From contig JACRCG010000078.1 in the NCBI GenBank assembly GCA_016219145.1, positions 1 through 19,488 of the forward strand: a stretch of 19,488 nt of DNA. The letters run 5' to 3'. This document shows positions 1 through 8,389 of the stretch, in pieces. Every line of letters begins with the position of its first letter. Positions within the stretch are counted from its first letter, which is position 1. The position numbers and the translations under genes were made by a program. The notes under the pieces are model-generated. The model was given only the letters and a program-made list of their open reading frames with translations. It was not told the DNA's origin and did not search any database. This DNA comes from Deltaproteobacteria bacterium (GTDB lineage Bacteria; Desulfobacterota; Desulfuromonadia; Geobacterales; Pseudopelobacteraceae).

Positions 1-138
1 CTCATCTGAAAGTGTTTCCGGCACTCGCTTTATCAGCGCCTCGCACCCTGCAACCTCGCGCACGCCTTCCGCGACCGCTTCGGCCATCCTGTAGATATGT
101 CCGTACATACTGTATTGAATTATCGTTACCTTGCACAT
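1..138 (-). CDS. wrbA: WrbA-type NAD(P)H:quinone oxidoreductase, N-terminal part (cut by window edge)
   Basis: The first 46 codons of a gene that continues beyond the left edge. The protein opens MCKVTIIQYSMYGHIYRMAE and continues through EGVREV to KRVPETL. This is the typical WrbA start: a flavodoxin-like beta strand, then the FMN-phosphate loop (YSMYGHI), then the conserved KRVPET segment. WrbA proteins are tetrameric FMN enzymes that reduce quinones by two electrons using NAD(P)H in the cytoplasm. The ATG is preceded by AAGGAGGA (positions 153 to 146) at 7 nt spacing, so the start is secure. It lies 104 nt downstream of recB on the same strand but has its own promoter-like sequence, so it is probably a separate unit. 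Only about a quarter of the usual ~200 residues is visible. The other open frame over this stretch (2-190) is a shadow. Confidence 0.88.
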   Translation of the reverse strand, partial: MCKVTIIQYSMYGHIYRMAEAVAEGVREVAGCEALIKRVPETLSDE

Positions 139-196
139 GGCTCAATCCTCCTTGAATTGTGAAGCTTGCGGAGCAGGCTGATTTCTCCACCCTGCG

Positions 197-224
197 ATTA
201 TATCATAGACATTTGACAAGTAAA
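197..224 (-). promoter_or_regulatory. Predicted sigma-70-type promoter of wrbA
   Basis: On the minus strand a perfect -10 box TATAAT (202 to 197) follows a -35-like TTTACT (224 to 219, 4 of 6 matches) with a 16-nt spacer. It lies about 60 nt upstream of the wrbA start codon, in the gap after recB. Inferred from consensus only. Confidence 0.5.
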
Positions 225-242
225 CGGGACAAACATGGTCTT

Positions 243-3200
243 TTATACTGGTGTCAACATGGTCCTGTCTGCCCGCTGTATAAACTCCAGCGAGGGACGG
301 GCGTGAAAGATTCCTGAACCTGTGCCAGTTGTTTTCAATCCACGCAGAAAGAGATACAGTGCGCCGCCAAAGTGGGTTTCATAGTCGTAGCCGGGCAGGC
401 GCAGCTTCAGCAAGCGATCCAGCGCCAGGGTGTAGAGGTGGTATTGCAGGATATAAGCGTTGCGGCACATGGCCTGCTGCATCTGCTCCCGGCCGTAGTC
501 GCCCTGGCTGTTGCCCAGGTGGTTGGATTTCCAGTCCAGCAGGTAATAGCGCCCGGCGTGCACGAACACCAGATCTATGAAGCCTTGCAGCATGCCGCGA
601 CTGCGCTGGAATGACAGGCTTTCCAGCAATTCCTGAAAATCGGCGCTTTTATCATCAAGCAGGCCATCAAAAAGGGTGCGCACGGTATCCGGATCAAGCT
701 GCCTGACCGGCAGATAGAATTCCAGCTCGGTTTGCCAGGCGCCTTGCTTTAGTTGTGACAGACTGAAACCGGGCAGACCGGGGATTATTTCCGCCGTGGC
801 AACATCCATGACCATCTGGCTGACTGCCGGCAGCCACTGCCCTGAAAATCCGTTGGCTGCCAGTACTGCGCCGGATACAGATTCAATCTGTCCCTTTTTG
901 ATAGAGCTGAAGTCCAGCTGCTCGAAAATTTCATGCAGACAGGTTCCGGCTTTGGCCCCGCGCGGAAATTCAAAGATCGTCAGTCCGCCAGAAGCTTCCG
1001 GACCTGATCCGGTGCCGCTTTCAACCTCTTTCGCAAGATTATCGTGATCGCGCGGCAAAAACGGATGACCTGCCCCGGAAATCATGCCGCTAAAGCTGGA
1101 AACTCGCCAGTTGTCGCCGGGTATGTGGGCCAGAGTCCTGCAAGTATAGGGCGTTTCAGGCTGCGAATTGTCGTTGTAGCGCAGATTATCAGCGGCTTCA
1201 GGCATCATTTCAGCGATAATGCCGTTAGCTGCGACCCCGGCCGCCTGGCGAACATGCTCCAGAATAACGCTGTCCGGCAACTCCGCCAGCGCCTTGTTTT
1301 CCCTTTTCAATATTCCGCCATGCAGCAGGTTGAACAGCGCTGAATCCACCGCGCCGTTAATACTTCCCCAGACGATATAACAGCGGTATCTGGCGCGTGT
1401 CAGGGCCACGTACAGCAGTCTTACGGCTTCGGCCTCGCGCTCCTCGCGGGCCAGTATTTTGTGCTCTTCAGCTTCAGCCAGGTCAAGAACAAGTCGGCCG
1501 TTTTCATCGTGGTACATTACCCGGCCGCTCCGGGTGGCGGGTGGATCCCAGGCAAAGGGGACGAAAACTATTGGATATTCAAGACCCTTGCTGGCGTGGA
1601 TCGTAGCAATCCTGACGGCGTTGTCGTCGGTTTCCAGGCGTTGCAGAGCGGCGTCATCGCCGTGGTTTCCAGATATTTGCCGCTCCAGCCAGCTGATCGT
1701 GCCGGACAGGCTCTTGCCATGCTCCAGCTCGGCCTGATGGAGCATTTCCATGCAGTGCAGAATATTTGTCAGAGCCCGCTCGCCGCCTGCGCTCGACAGC
1801 TGTCTCTTTCTGACGCCGCAATTATCCAGCAGCTGCGCCGCCAGAGCGGTGACGCCTCCGGAGCGGTGCGCCATCCCCAGATCGCGGAAACGGAGAAGCC
1901 ACTCCTCCCATCCCGGATGATCGCCGGAGCTATCCACGAAGGCGGAAATTTCGTTGGCGGTCAATCCGATACTCGGAGTCAGCAGCGCCTCGCGCACCAT
2001 TCGCTCGTTGCCGGGCCAGGCGGCGGCTCGCAGAATCCGCAACATATCCAGGGCTTCTTCGCTCTCGAAAATAGTGGCGCTCCCCTGCTGTACCGATGGA
2101 ATACCGATAGCACGCAGCGCCTGCTGCACGTCGGCGGCCTGCCGGTGGGATTTTACCAGCACGGCGACATCCCCAGGGGTTATGCGAGGCTGAGTTTCGG
2201 AAGAATCGGCATCACGGCAGCCCTGCTCAAGCAGGCGGTATATTTCGGCGGCAACCGCACTGGTTATCCGGGCTGACGCCGCAGGTTTGGACTCTGCCTT
2301 TGTCTGATCCGGGCGCGGGTAAATCCAGATATGGAACGGTGTCAGGGCTGGGGAGGAGTCGCAGGAAAACGGATCAGCTGATGTTGTCCCGGCGGCGACC
2401 GGTTCAAAAATAATATCCTTGTGCTGAAAAGGATTCAGGTCTGGTTTGTTAAAGATGGTGTTTACGGCTGATACAAGCGCTGGTACCGATCGGAAGTTCA
2501 TTCCAAGGGTCTGCCGGTTATCTGCGATGACACTCTTTCCGGCATTCAGGTAGGCAAACAGATCAGCTCCGCGAAAGCTGTAGATGGCTTGTTTCGGGTC
2601 GCCGATCAGAAAGAGCGGATAATTGCACTCCCCCTCCCTTGACGGGAGGGGATTTAATAATCTGCTGAATATATTCCACTGCAGCGGGTCGGTATCCTGA
2701 AACTCATCTATCAGCGCCGCCGGATAACGCTGGCGCAAAACGTCAGCCAGCGCAGCCCCGTTGGCGGCTTCAAGCGCAAGATGAAGATCCAGCAGCAAGT
2801 CATCGAAACTACGAGTGTTTAATATCTTTTTTCGCTTCGAAAGCTCATTTTGCAGCCACTGCCTGAGTTCCTGTCTACAGGCGATGATCATATCCCGGCG
2901 GGCCTGTTCGATCAGGTTCAGGGTTTCTGATAACTGCTGGCAGAGAGCAAAAAATGGATGATCAGGAATTGCAACGGTTGCTTTGGTTCTTTTGGAGATA
3001 ATGTTTCCGGCTGAAAATAAATCAAGTTTGCTGCAGGGAGCATTCGGGTTATCAGCCGCCAGCCACGAGTCAAGCAGCTGGCCGGCGGCGCTGATCTGCT
3101 CCGGCTTGTAGCTGGTCCTGTTCAGACTGTCGCCTTCAAGCTGAGCGATAATCTGGCTGCGTTCCGCATTCCAGAGCCGGCCGACTGCCTGAAACAGGCT

Positions 3201-3857
3201 GGCGCGCTGCAAGATCAGGGGGGCAATATCAGGCGGGGCTGTGACGGGAATTACACTCAGCTCAGGGTTCTGATAGTGTCCCTCAAACGGCTTGGCCAGC
3301 TTTTCCGGAGTGAACTCTCCAGCCACCAGGTGTTCGATAAAGTCGTTCGGCCGGGCCAGAATGTTTTTGCGCCAGAAGTCATCGCAGACCTGTCTGACAA
3401 CGGCGCTCTGGTCGCTGCTCATTTCACTGTCAAACAGCGAGCCGCTCTCGAAGGCGTTTTCCAGCAGCGCCCGCTGGCAGAAGCCATGGATGGTGAAGAT
3501 GGCGGCATCATCAAACGAATGTAGCGCCCTGGTCAGAAGACGGCGCGCCCGATCAGGGTCTGGACGACGCTCTTGCATCAGAATCTGCTCCAGCTCATCG
3601 TCGGATGCGGTTCTCTGGCCGCTGTACAGTTCCAGTAAGCTGCTGATCCGCTGCCTGATCCGGTCACGCAGTTCAGCGGTGGCCGACCTGGTGTAGGTCA
3701 CAACCAGAATCTGTTCCGGCCGCAGCTCTTTTTCAAGCAGCAGCAGGATATACAGCGCCGCGATGGTCCAGGTCTTGCCGGTCCCGGCGCTGGCCTCGAT
3801 CAGATGGAGGCCGGAAAGGTTGATCGATTTAAGGTTGAGCGGTTTCATGGGTGACAC
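243..3857 (-). CDS. recB: Exodeoxyribonuclease V (RecBCD) beta subunit, RecB helicase-nuclease
   Basis: A 1204-residue protein, close to the 1180 of E. coli RecB. RecB is the 3'-5' helicase and nuclease of RecBCD, which processes double-strand ends for recombination. The SF1 helicase motifs are present in order: Walker A AGTGKT (residues 24-29), motif II DEFQD (384-388), motif III GDPKQAIYSFRGAD (from 419), motif IV NFRS, motif V TIHASKGLEYPIVF and motif VI LLYVALTRAR. The C-terminal RecB-family nuclease is intact: GTCLHEIFE, then GFIDLVF, then YYLLDWKSN (matching the catalytic DYKSN), then the QYHLYTLAL helix. The first codon is GTG, with AGGA 10 nt upstream; an ATG three codons on (3848) is an alternative start. 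It follows recC and a glycosyltransferase on the same strand. An unusual NPLPSREGE loop at residues 402-410 is encoded by a palindromic repeat. recD does not follow; wrbA does. Confidence 0.96.
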   Translation of the reverse strand: MSPMKPLNLKSINLSGLHLIEASAGTGKTWTIAALYILLLLEKELRPEQILVVTYTRSATAELRDRIRQRISSLLELYSGQRTASDDELEQILMQERRPDPDRARRLLTRALHSFDDAAIFTIHGFCQRALLENAFESGSLFDSEMSSDQSAVVRQVCDDFWRKNILARPNDFIEHLVAGEFTPEKLAKPFEGHYQNPELSVIPVTAPPDIAPLILQRASLFQAVGRLWNAERSQIIAQLEGDSLNRTSYKPEQISAAGQLLDSWLAADNPNAPCSKLDLFSAGNIISKRTKATVAIPDHPFFALCQQLSETLNLIEQARRDMIIACRQELRQWLQNELSKRKKILNTRSFDDLLLDLHLALEAANGAALADVLRQRYPAALIDEFQDTDPLQWNIFSRLLNPLPSREGECNYPLFLIGDPKQAIYSFRGADLFAYLNAGKSVIADNRQTLGMNFRSVPALVSAVNTIFNKPDLNPFQHKDIIFEPVAAGTTSADPFSCDSSPALTPFHIWIYPRPDQTKAESKPAASARITSAVAAEIYRLLEQGCRDADSSETQPRITPGDVAVLVKSHRQAADVQQALRAIGIPSVQQGSATIFESEEALDMLRILRAAAWPGNERMVREALLTPSIGLTANEISAFVDSSGDHPGWEEWLLRFRDLGMAHRSGGVTALAAQLLDNCGVRKRQLSSAGGERALTNILHCMEMLHQAELEHGKSLSGTISWLERQISGNHGDDAALQRLETDDNAVRIATIHASKGLEYPIVFVPFAWDPPATRSGRVMYHDENGRLVLDLAEAEEHKILAREEREAEAVRLLYVALTRARYRCYIVWGSINGAVDSALFNLLHGGILKRENKALAELPDSVILEHVRQAAGVAANGIIAEMMPEAADNLRYNDNSQPETPYTCRTLAHIPGDNWRVSSFSGMISGAGHPFLPRDHDNLAKEVESGTGSGPEASGGLTIFEFPRGAKAGTCLHEIFEQLDFSSIKKGQIESVSGAVLAANGFSGQWLPAVSQMVMDVATAEIIPGLPGFSLSQLKQGAWQTELEFYLPVRQLDPDTVRTLFDGLLDDKSADFQELLESLSFQRSRGMLQGFIDLVFVHAGRYYLLDWKSNHLGNSQGDYGREQMQQAMCRNAYILQYHLYTLALDRLLKLRLPGYDYETHFGGALYLFLRGLKTTGTGSGIFHARPSLEFIQRADRTMLTPV
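2631..2651. repeat. Perfect palindrome inside recB, REP-like
   Basis: Arms CCCCTCCC (2631-2638) and GGGAGGGG (2644-2651) are perfect 8-bp inverted repeats around the spacer TTGAC. Read in the recB frame the element encodes NPLPSREGE. That stretch lies between DEFQD (motif II) and GDPKQ (motif III), where E. coli RecB has a shorter loop by my recollection. The sequence resembles a dispersed palindrome I recall from many bacterial genomes, usually in intergenic DNA; that family assignment is from memory and unverified. Confidence 0.6.
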
Positions 3858-3887
3858 CGAATAGCAATCCTGAACAAGCTTTTATCG

Positions 3888-4005
3888 CACAAAGCTCACA
3901 AAGTACACAAAGAAAATCAGGTGATTTACCTGATTATAAACCATGACAGGCTTATGCCTGGACCGGAAATGCCTTTGATTTCTTTGTGTTCTTTGTGCCT
4001 TTGTG
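3888..4005. repeat. Long imperfect inverted repeat with nested hairpins between the glycosyltransferase gene and recB
   Basis: The left arm (3888-3919) contains three spaced copies of CACAAAG followed by AAAATCA. The right arm (3976-4005) is its near reverse complement, TGATTTC followed by three CTTTGTG units. Between the arms are two perfect hairpins: AATCAGGT/ACCTGATT (3915-3935, 8-bp stem, 5-nt loop) and CAGGC/GCCTG (3947-3960, 5-bp stem, 4-nt loop). The whole can fold into a long branched stem in RNA. There is no open reading frame and no T-run. It resembles a MITE- or REP-type non-autonomous repeat, but neither target-site duplications nor other copies can be checked within this window. 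Confidence 0.6.
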
Positions 4006-4027
4006 AGAGCTGACTTATTTATCAGGT

Positions 4028-5053
4028 TTATTGAAAAATGATCCGTTCGTAGACTGCCCGGTAGCCCTGAACTTCATTCGCTATGGAATAGTGTTCAGTT
4101 GCAAAGCTTCTGCCGGCCTCGGCAATTTCCCGTCCTGCAGCCGGATTGAGCAGCATTGAGCGTACCAGATGGCGAAGCTCATCATCACTCTTGTAGAGCC
4201 ATCCGGTTTGTCCGTGGCGAATCAGCGAGCGGTTGCCAAGCACATCGCGAGCCAGAACCGGCCTTCCCATGATCATAGCCTCCAGAAGCGTGTTGGCCAT
4301 GCCCCCTTCAAAATACGAACTGTTCAGCACCAGTCCGGCGGCTGCGAAAATGGCGCCCATCTGCAGGTGCGGGATTTCGCCCGGTATGCTGACCCAGGGC
4401 AGAGCGGCCACCCGCTCTCTGATGTCAGCGGCATGGAGCCGGTCAAGTTCACCCCCCACCACAAGCAGACGGAGTGACGGGAATTCCCCTGCCAGCGGCG
4501 CCAGGGCCTCAATGGCGCTTGTGATGCCCTTGACCGGGCGAATGGCGGCCGGCAGGAGCACGATAAATTCGTCTTCTCCGTGCAGATACGGCAGGCCGGG
4601 CGGAAAAGGGGCCACCCCCTGGGGAACCACTGCAATTCTGGCTGCAACATCAGGAAAGAGCCGGGCCAGATGGCCGGCGACCTGCGGATCAAAGCATGTG
4701 ACAGCCGCTGCGTCGGCGATGGCCTGACCGGTAGAAGCCTCGCCGCACAGCTCCGGATCAAACAGGTCGCTGCCGGTAATTGTCACCAGATAGGGAATGC
4801 CGAGCTGTCCGGCCAGCAACCTGGCCGCCGGGCCGGCATGGTGGGCATGAAAGGCGTGCAGAAGGTCAGGGGTCTCTTGTCTCAGCAATCGGCACTGTTC
4901 GTCAGACATCATGCTGTCCAGTGTGATTTCGGTGACCCGGCAGCCGGTTTGCGGCAGATGTTCAGCAATCCGGCGAACGGTGGTCATGTTGCCACGGGTG
5001 GGTCCGATGCTGAAGGGGGATATGAGCGTGACGTTTATTATCCGGCTGCTCAT
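4028..5053 (-). CDS. Glycosyltransferase, GT4/GT-B type, substrate unknown
   Basis: A 341-residue soluble protein with the two-Rossmann GT-B layout. The N-terminal acceptor domain starts INVTLISPFSIGPTRGNMTT and includes HAFHAHHAGPAA and VTITGSDLFDP. The C-terminal donor-binding domain includes LLPAAIRPVKGI, LLVVGGE and the retaining-enzyme E-x7-E signature in YFEGGMANTLLEAM. Members transfer sugars from nucleotide-sugar donors; the acceptor cannot be told from sequence. No membrane segment or signal peptide is visible. Its ATG overlaps the recC stop codon (ATGA, 4 nt), so the two genes are probably translationally coupled. No sugar-pathway genes are nearby, which makes its place between recC and recB puzzling. 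It could be an operon passenger. Confidence 0.85.
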   Translation of the reverse strand: MSSRIINVTLISPFSIGPTRGNMTTVRRIAEHLPQTGCRVTEITLDSMMSDEQCRLLRQETPDLLHAFHAHHAGPAARLLAGQLGIPYLVTITGSDLFDPELCGEASTGQAIADAAAVTCFDPQVAGHLARLFPDVAARIAVVPQGVAPFPPGLPYLHGEDEFIVLLPAAIRPVKGITSAIEALAPLAGEFPSLRLLVVGGELDRLHAADIRERVAALPWVSIPGEIPHLQMGAIFAAAGLVLNSSYFEGGMANTLLEAMIMGRPVLARDVLGNRSLIRHGQTGWLYKSDDELRHLVRSMLLNPAAGREIAEAGRSFATEHYSIANEVQGYRAVYERIIFQ

Positions 5054-8000
5054 GCTCTCTCTGTCTCCCTGGCGATGCCAATGAACGGCGTATATATGCG
5101 GCTTGCCAGCTGTCTGAATTCATCATCCAGCGGATCTGAATCGCCATGACAAAATGCCGTGGCAGCCCGGGATGCTTCTCCCGGAGATCCGAACGCCGGT
5201 TGGCCCCTCCACTTTTTCAGCGCCGCATCCTGACCTTTGTTTACAAACTCCCAGGAGGTTTCCGGAAAGAAGGGGAGCGGCTTCAGCATCCCCTCTCTGT
5301 ACAGTTCAATCAGATCGGTCAGGATTTCTGCGGCATTGTCAAGCTCCGGCAGTTCAAGAATCTTGTCTTTGGCGATCATCATGCTGCTGCGCGGGTAGCC
5401 ATCGGGCTTCAAGGCATTCAGAATCAGATGATCGACCCAGAGCGAGAGTCGGTCCTTTCCTTTCAGGGTGGCGCAGCGCCAGCGCAGATGCCGCTTTGAC
5501 TGCAGTTTGCTCAGGACTCCGCACAATTGGGAGTCGCCCGCTTTCAGATAGACTTCGAGAGACTCCAGGGGATCAGCAGTCTGTTCAGTTACGAAATCCG
5601 CAAAAACGGCGCAGCTGCGCCAGACAGCGTCGAAAGCGGCCTTCCCGGCCGACATGACCGGCAGAACAGAGCTGTGTCGGGCGATCTCATAACAAGTTTC
5701 CTGCTTTGCTCCGGCAATAATCCTTTCAACCAGCTCCTGTGAAAGTGCATATCCGGACAGTTTGTTCAGTGCGAACGGCTCTCGCTCCTCCGGCTCTTCG
5801 GCCGGCTCGTAGGGGCGTATTTTCAGGCGGTTTTCCATGAAAGCGGCGGCCGGATCCGAGAGGAAGCGCTTCAGCCGATCGATCTCGATCCGCCCGGTCA
5901 GGTCATTGCCGGGTGAAAGCGGTGCTGCCATGAAGGCGCGTTGTGTAACTCCCTTCAGACGTCTGGCTTCCAGGGCTTCCAGGCTTTCCCGGTCATAGCT
6001 GAAGAGGCTGCTGCCGTCCTGCCCGGTAAAATAGGCGGCGCTGAAACCTTGCAGGCGGTGGAGCTTGAGGATCGCAGGAGCTGTTCCGCTTTCTTCCACG
6101 CTAAAACTGCGGCTGACATAGTCCTGCAGTTCCGCCACCAGAACCGAGGGGGGGATGTTGCTGTTGTCGCGGTCGCTCTGTCCGTTGTAGCTGATATACA
6201 GCCGCTCCTCAGCCGCCAGGAGCGCTTCGAGAAAGAGGTAACGATCCTCGTCCCGCAGAGAGCGGTCGCCGCGCCGCCTTGCCCCGGACATCAGGCTGAA
6301 TCCGGGCTGGCGCGAGGTGCGCGGAAACTGGCCGTCGTTCATGCCGGCCAGGCAAACTACCCGCATCGGGATGCTTCTCATCGGCAGCATGGCGCAAAAG
6401 GTGATGGCGCCTCCCATAAAACCGTATCCGCCGCCACCTTTGGTCAATGTCAGCTTCAGGGAGTCGCGCACCGCATCCAGGCCGAGCGGGCGGTCAAAGC
6501 CGTATAAGGTCTGTTTTTCACCCAGGCTGTTAAGAGCCTTGGCCAGCAGGGCCGGGCCATTGTCTGTACGATCCTCCGCCGAAAGCATGCCGGCGGCTGC
6601 ATCAGAAAGTATATTTTTCCATTCCAGCAGGGTATGTCCGGAGGCAAAGCTGGAATGGATTTGTCTGATATTTGTAAAAAAATCTGCCAGTTTGCCAAGC
6701 GCCAGCGACCGTTGCCCACCCATGGCGGGGTATGGCAGTATTCCCTTAAAGGCCCCAGAGGCATCCGGCGTCATGGCATATCCCAGAAACAGGCGGTCAA
6801 GCCCGGCCTGCCAGCTGAAGTCGGCAAATGGAGAAAATCCCAACTCGGCGCGATGATTTTCATCCAGCCCCCACCGCACTGCGCTGCCATGCAGCCAGCT
6901 CCGGAGCGAGGCCAGTTCATCCTCCGAAATATCAAAACGAGCCATTACCAGCGGGCTTTCCAGAATCCCCAGAACCTCGTTGACCCCGAAGCGGCTGGAT
7001 GAGAGCTCCAGAACATCCAGAAAAGTGTCGATGAATGGGCTCTCGCCCCGGACGCTGCGGTCGGCGATGGAGTAGGGCAGGTAGGGACGGCCACCAGAAC
7101 GTCCGCCGAAGACGGCGCTGATGTAAGGGGCATAACTTTCCATGTCTGGTATCATGACCAGAATCTGGCGCGGTTCCAGATTCTTCAGTTCATCGAACAT
7201 CGCCAGCAGATGGTCGTACAGGATCTCCATCTCACGCCTCTTGCCGTGGCAGGAATGCAGCTGAAGCGAGCGGTCACCGGCAGGGAGCGGACGTTTGATG
7301 CCGTCGGCAAGCGGGTCACGCAGTGTCAGTATATCGTTCTGAATTGCGGACAGCAGGGAGCTGGGCCGTAGACCCGCACATTCCGGCGCTGGAGCGTCCT
7401 GAAAGTCGTCCAGCTCTTCATAATCAAATCCGTAATCCAGCAGCGCTTCAAAAAACTCCTGCCCCAATGTGCCGAGCGAAGAGAGAAGCGGGTTGCCGGT
7501 TTCATAGTATTCAAGAGCTTCTGCGGCTGCGCCGGATTGCAGCGAGAGTCCTGCCAAGTGACGACCGGAGACGATATTGCCCCAGTAGCGGCCGCAGGGA
7601 TTAAGCAGGTAACAGATGACATCGCACTTCTCCGACAAGAGGCGCAGCGCCTCCAGGTGAAAAGGGGGCAGATAGGAGATGCCGAACAAGGTTATCCGGT
7701 CGGGCAGTTCCACTCCTTTGGCTCCGCGCTCAGACCTGATGCGTCTTTGGAACTCGGCCAGCCGGGCCGCCCGGTGCGAGCCCTGATGACCGGCGCTGAC
7801 GGCGCGCCATAGTTGCGGCTGCCAGCCGTCAGCTTCACCCTTGTCCCAACTCAGAACCATTTCCGGACGAAAGATGGTATACTGGTCGAACAGGTCGGCG
7901 ATGACTCCGGATATCTGCAAGAGGCGTCTGTCGTCCCTGCCGCAGCGCAGGTAGGCGGCAATCTGTTCGAACCCCTTTGTTTCTGCCAGTTCCGGCAGCA

Positions 8001-8295
8001 GGGTTGCGATGCGCCAGGTCATTGCGTCCGGTTTGAAAGGGGAGCCTGACGGAATGTCGGTGAGGAGAGCGCTAAAGCAGGTGTCAAGCATGTCGTTCGG
8101 AAAGCTGAACCTGAGGCCGGCCGAGACGCCGTGATGAACGGCCAGCTCCATCGAAATCCAGCGGGCCATGCCGTTACTCAGCACAACGATATTTTCACTC
8201 TCAAGCGGAGCAGGCGGGGCCGCCAGAAGATTATCGGCAAGGGCCTCCAGCAGCCGTCTCTGCGAACTGCTTGTTATGAGTCGTAATCCGGGCAT
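5050..8295 (-). CDS. recC: Exodeoxyribonuclease V (RecBCD) gamma subunit, RecC
   Basis: About 1081 residues from the chosen start (E. coli RecC has 1122). RecC recognises Chi and splits the DNA strands in RecBCD; it is an inactive helicase-nuclease relative. Family landmarks include the N-terminal VVLSNGMARWISMELA segment with RFSFPNDML, QILVMIPDMESYAPYI, RPYLPYSIADRS, the central GGAITFCAMLPMRSIPMRVV followed by CLAGMNDGQFPR, and RYLFLEALLAAEERLYISY. No Walker A lysine is apparent, as expected. An in-frame TTG at 8325 would add ten residues. I chose the ATG at 8295 because family members begin close to the strand equivalent to LRLITSSS. Neither start has a clear Shine-Dalgarno sequence. It heads the minus-strand unit, divergent from yicC. 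Confidence 0.93.
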   Translation of the reverse strand: MPGLRLITSSSQRRLLEALADNLLAAPPAPLESENIVVLSNGMARWISMELAVHHGVSAGLRFSFPNDMLDTCFSALLTDIPSGSPFKPDAMTWRIATLLPELAETKGFEQIAAYLRCGRDDRRLLQISGVIADLFDQYTIFRPEMVLSWDKGEADGWQPQLWRAVSAGHQGSHRAARLAEFQRRIRSERGAKGVELPDRITLFGISYLPPFHLEALRLLSEKCDVICYLLNPCGRYWGNIVSGRHLAGLSLQSGAAAEALEYYETGNPLLSSLGTLGQEFFEALLDYGFDYEELDDFQDAPAPECAGLRPSSLLSAIQNDILTLRDPLADGIKRPLPAGDRSLQLHSCHGKRREMEILYDHLLAMFDELKNLEPRQILVMIPDMESYAPYISAVFGGRSGGRPYLPYSIADRSVRGESPFIDTFLDVLELSSSRFGVNEVLGILESPLVMARFDISEDELASLRSWLHGSAVRWGLDENHRAELGFSPFADFSWQAGLDRLFLGYAMTPDASGAFKGILPYPAMGGQRSLALGKLADFFTNIRQIHSSFASGHTLLEWKNILSDAAAGMLSAEDRTDNGPALLAKALNSLGEKQTLYGFDRPLGLDAVRDSLKLTLTKGGGGYGFMGGAITFCAMLPMRSIPMRVVCLAGMNDGQFPRTSRQPGFSLMSGARRRGDRSLRDEDRYLFLEALLAAEERLYISYNGQSDRDNSNIPPSVLVAELQDYVSRSFSVEESGTAPAILKLHRLQGFSAAYFTGQDGSSLFSYDRESLEALEARRLKGVTQRAFMAAPLSPGNDLTGRIEIDRLKRFLSDPAAAFMENRLKIRPYEPAEEPEEREPFALNKLSGYALSQELVERIIAGAKQETCYEIARHSSVLPVMSAGKAAFDAVWRSCAVFADFVTEQTADPLESLEVYLKAGDSQLCGVLSKLQSKRHLRWRCATLKGKDRLSLWVDHLILNALKPDGYPRSSMMIAKDKILELPELDNAAEILTDLIELYREGMLKPLPFFPETSWEFVNKGQDAALKKWRGQPAFGSPGEASRAATAFCHGDSDPLDDEFRQLASRIYTPFIGIARETERA

Positions 8296-8353
8296 GTCGC
8301 GAATATACCGGATTTGGCTGGACAAACAAGCAGGAATTACGTTATGTGGTTAC

Positions 8354-8368
8354 TGTCAAACTCTGACA
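8354..8368. promoter_or_regulatory. Small inverted repeat in the recC/yicC divergent region
   Basis: TGTCA and TGACA are separated by AACTC, and flanking TACTG and CAGTA lengthen the dyad with a 3-nt offset. It lies in the 94-nt gap that must hold both divergent promoters. The minus strand also shows a TTGACA here, but no well-placed -10 box could be found. It could be an operator; support is weak. Confidence 0.22.
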
Positions 8369-8389
8369 TCAGTATGAAAGGGTAATAAT

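Noticed and set aside
2..190. 62-codon minus-strand open frame at the left edge
   Set aside because: It is a shadow of the real wrbA start in another frame, which has a strong Shine-Dalgarno sequence and clear family similarity.
1461..2276. 271-codon plus-strand open frame
   Set aside because: Lies wholly antisense to the conserved recB helicase region, has no recognisable protein features and no ribosome-binding site support.
3888..4005. CRISPR-like array from the repeated CACAAAG units
   Set aside because: Units are only 7 nt, occur three per arm in inverted arms, and lack spacer-sized intervals and cas genes.
5941..6507. 188-codon plus-strand open frame opposite recC
   Set aside because: Antisense shadow within an intact recC; no family features.
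8295..8325. TTG start for recC at 8325
   Set aside because: No ribosome-binding site, a rare start codon and ten residues beyond the usual RecC N-terminus; the ATG at 8295 fits the family better, although it too lacks a clear ribosome-binding site.
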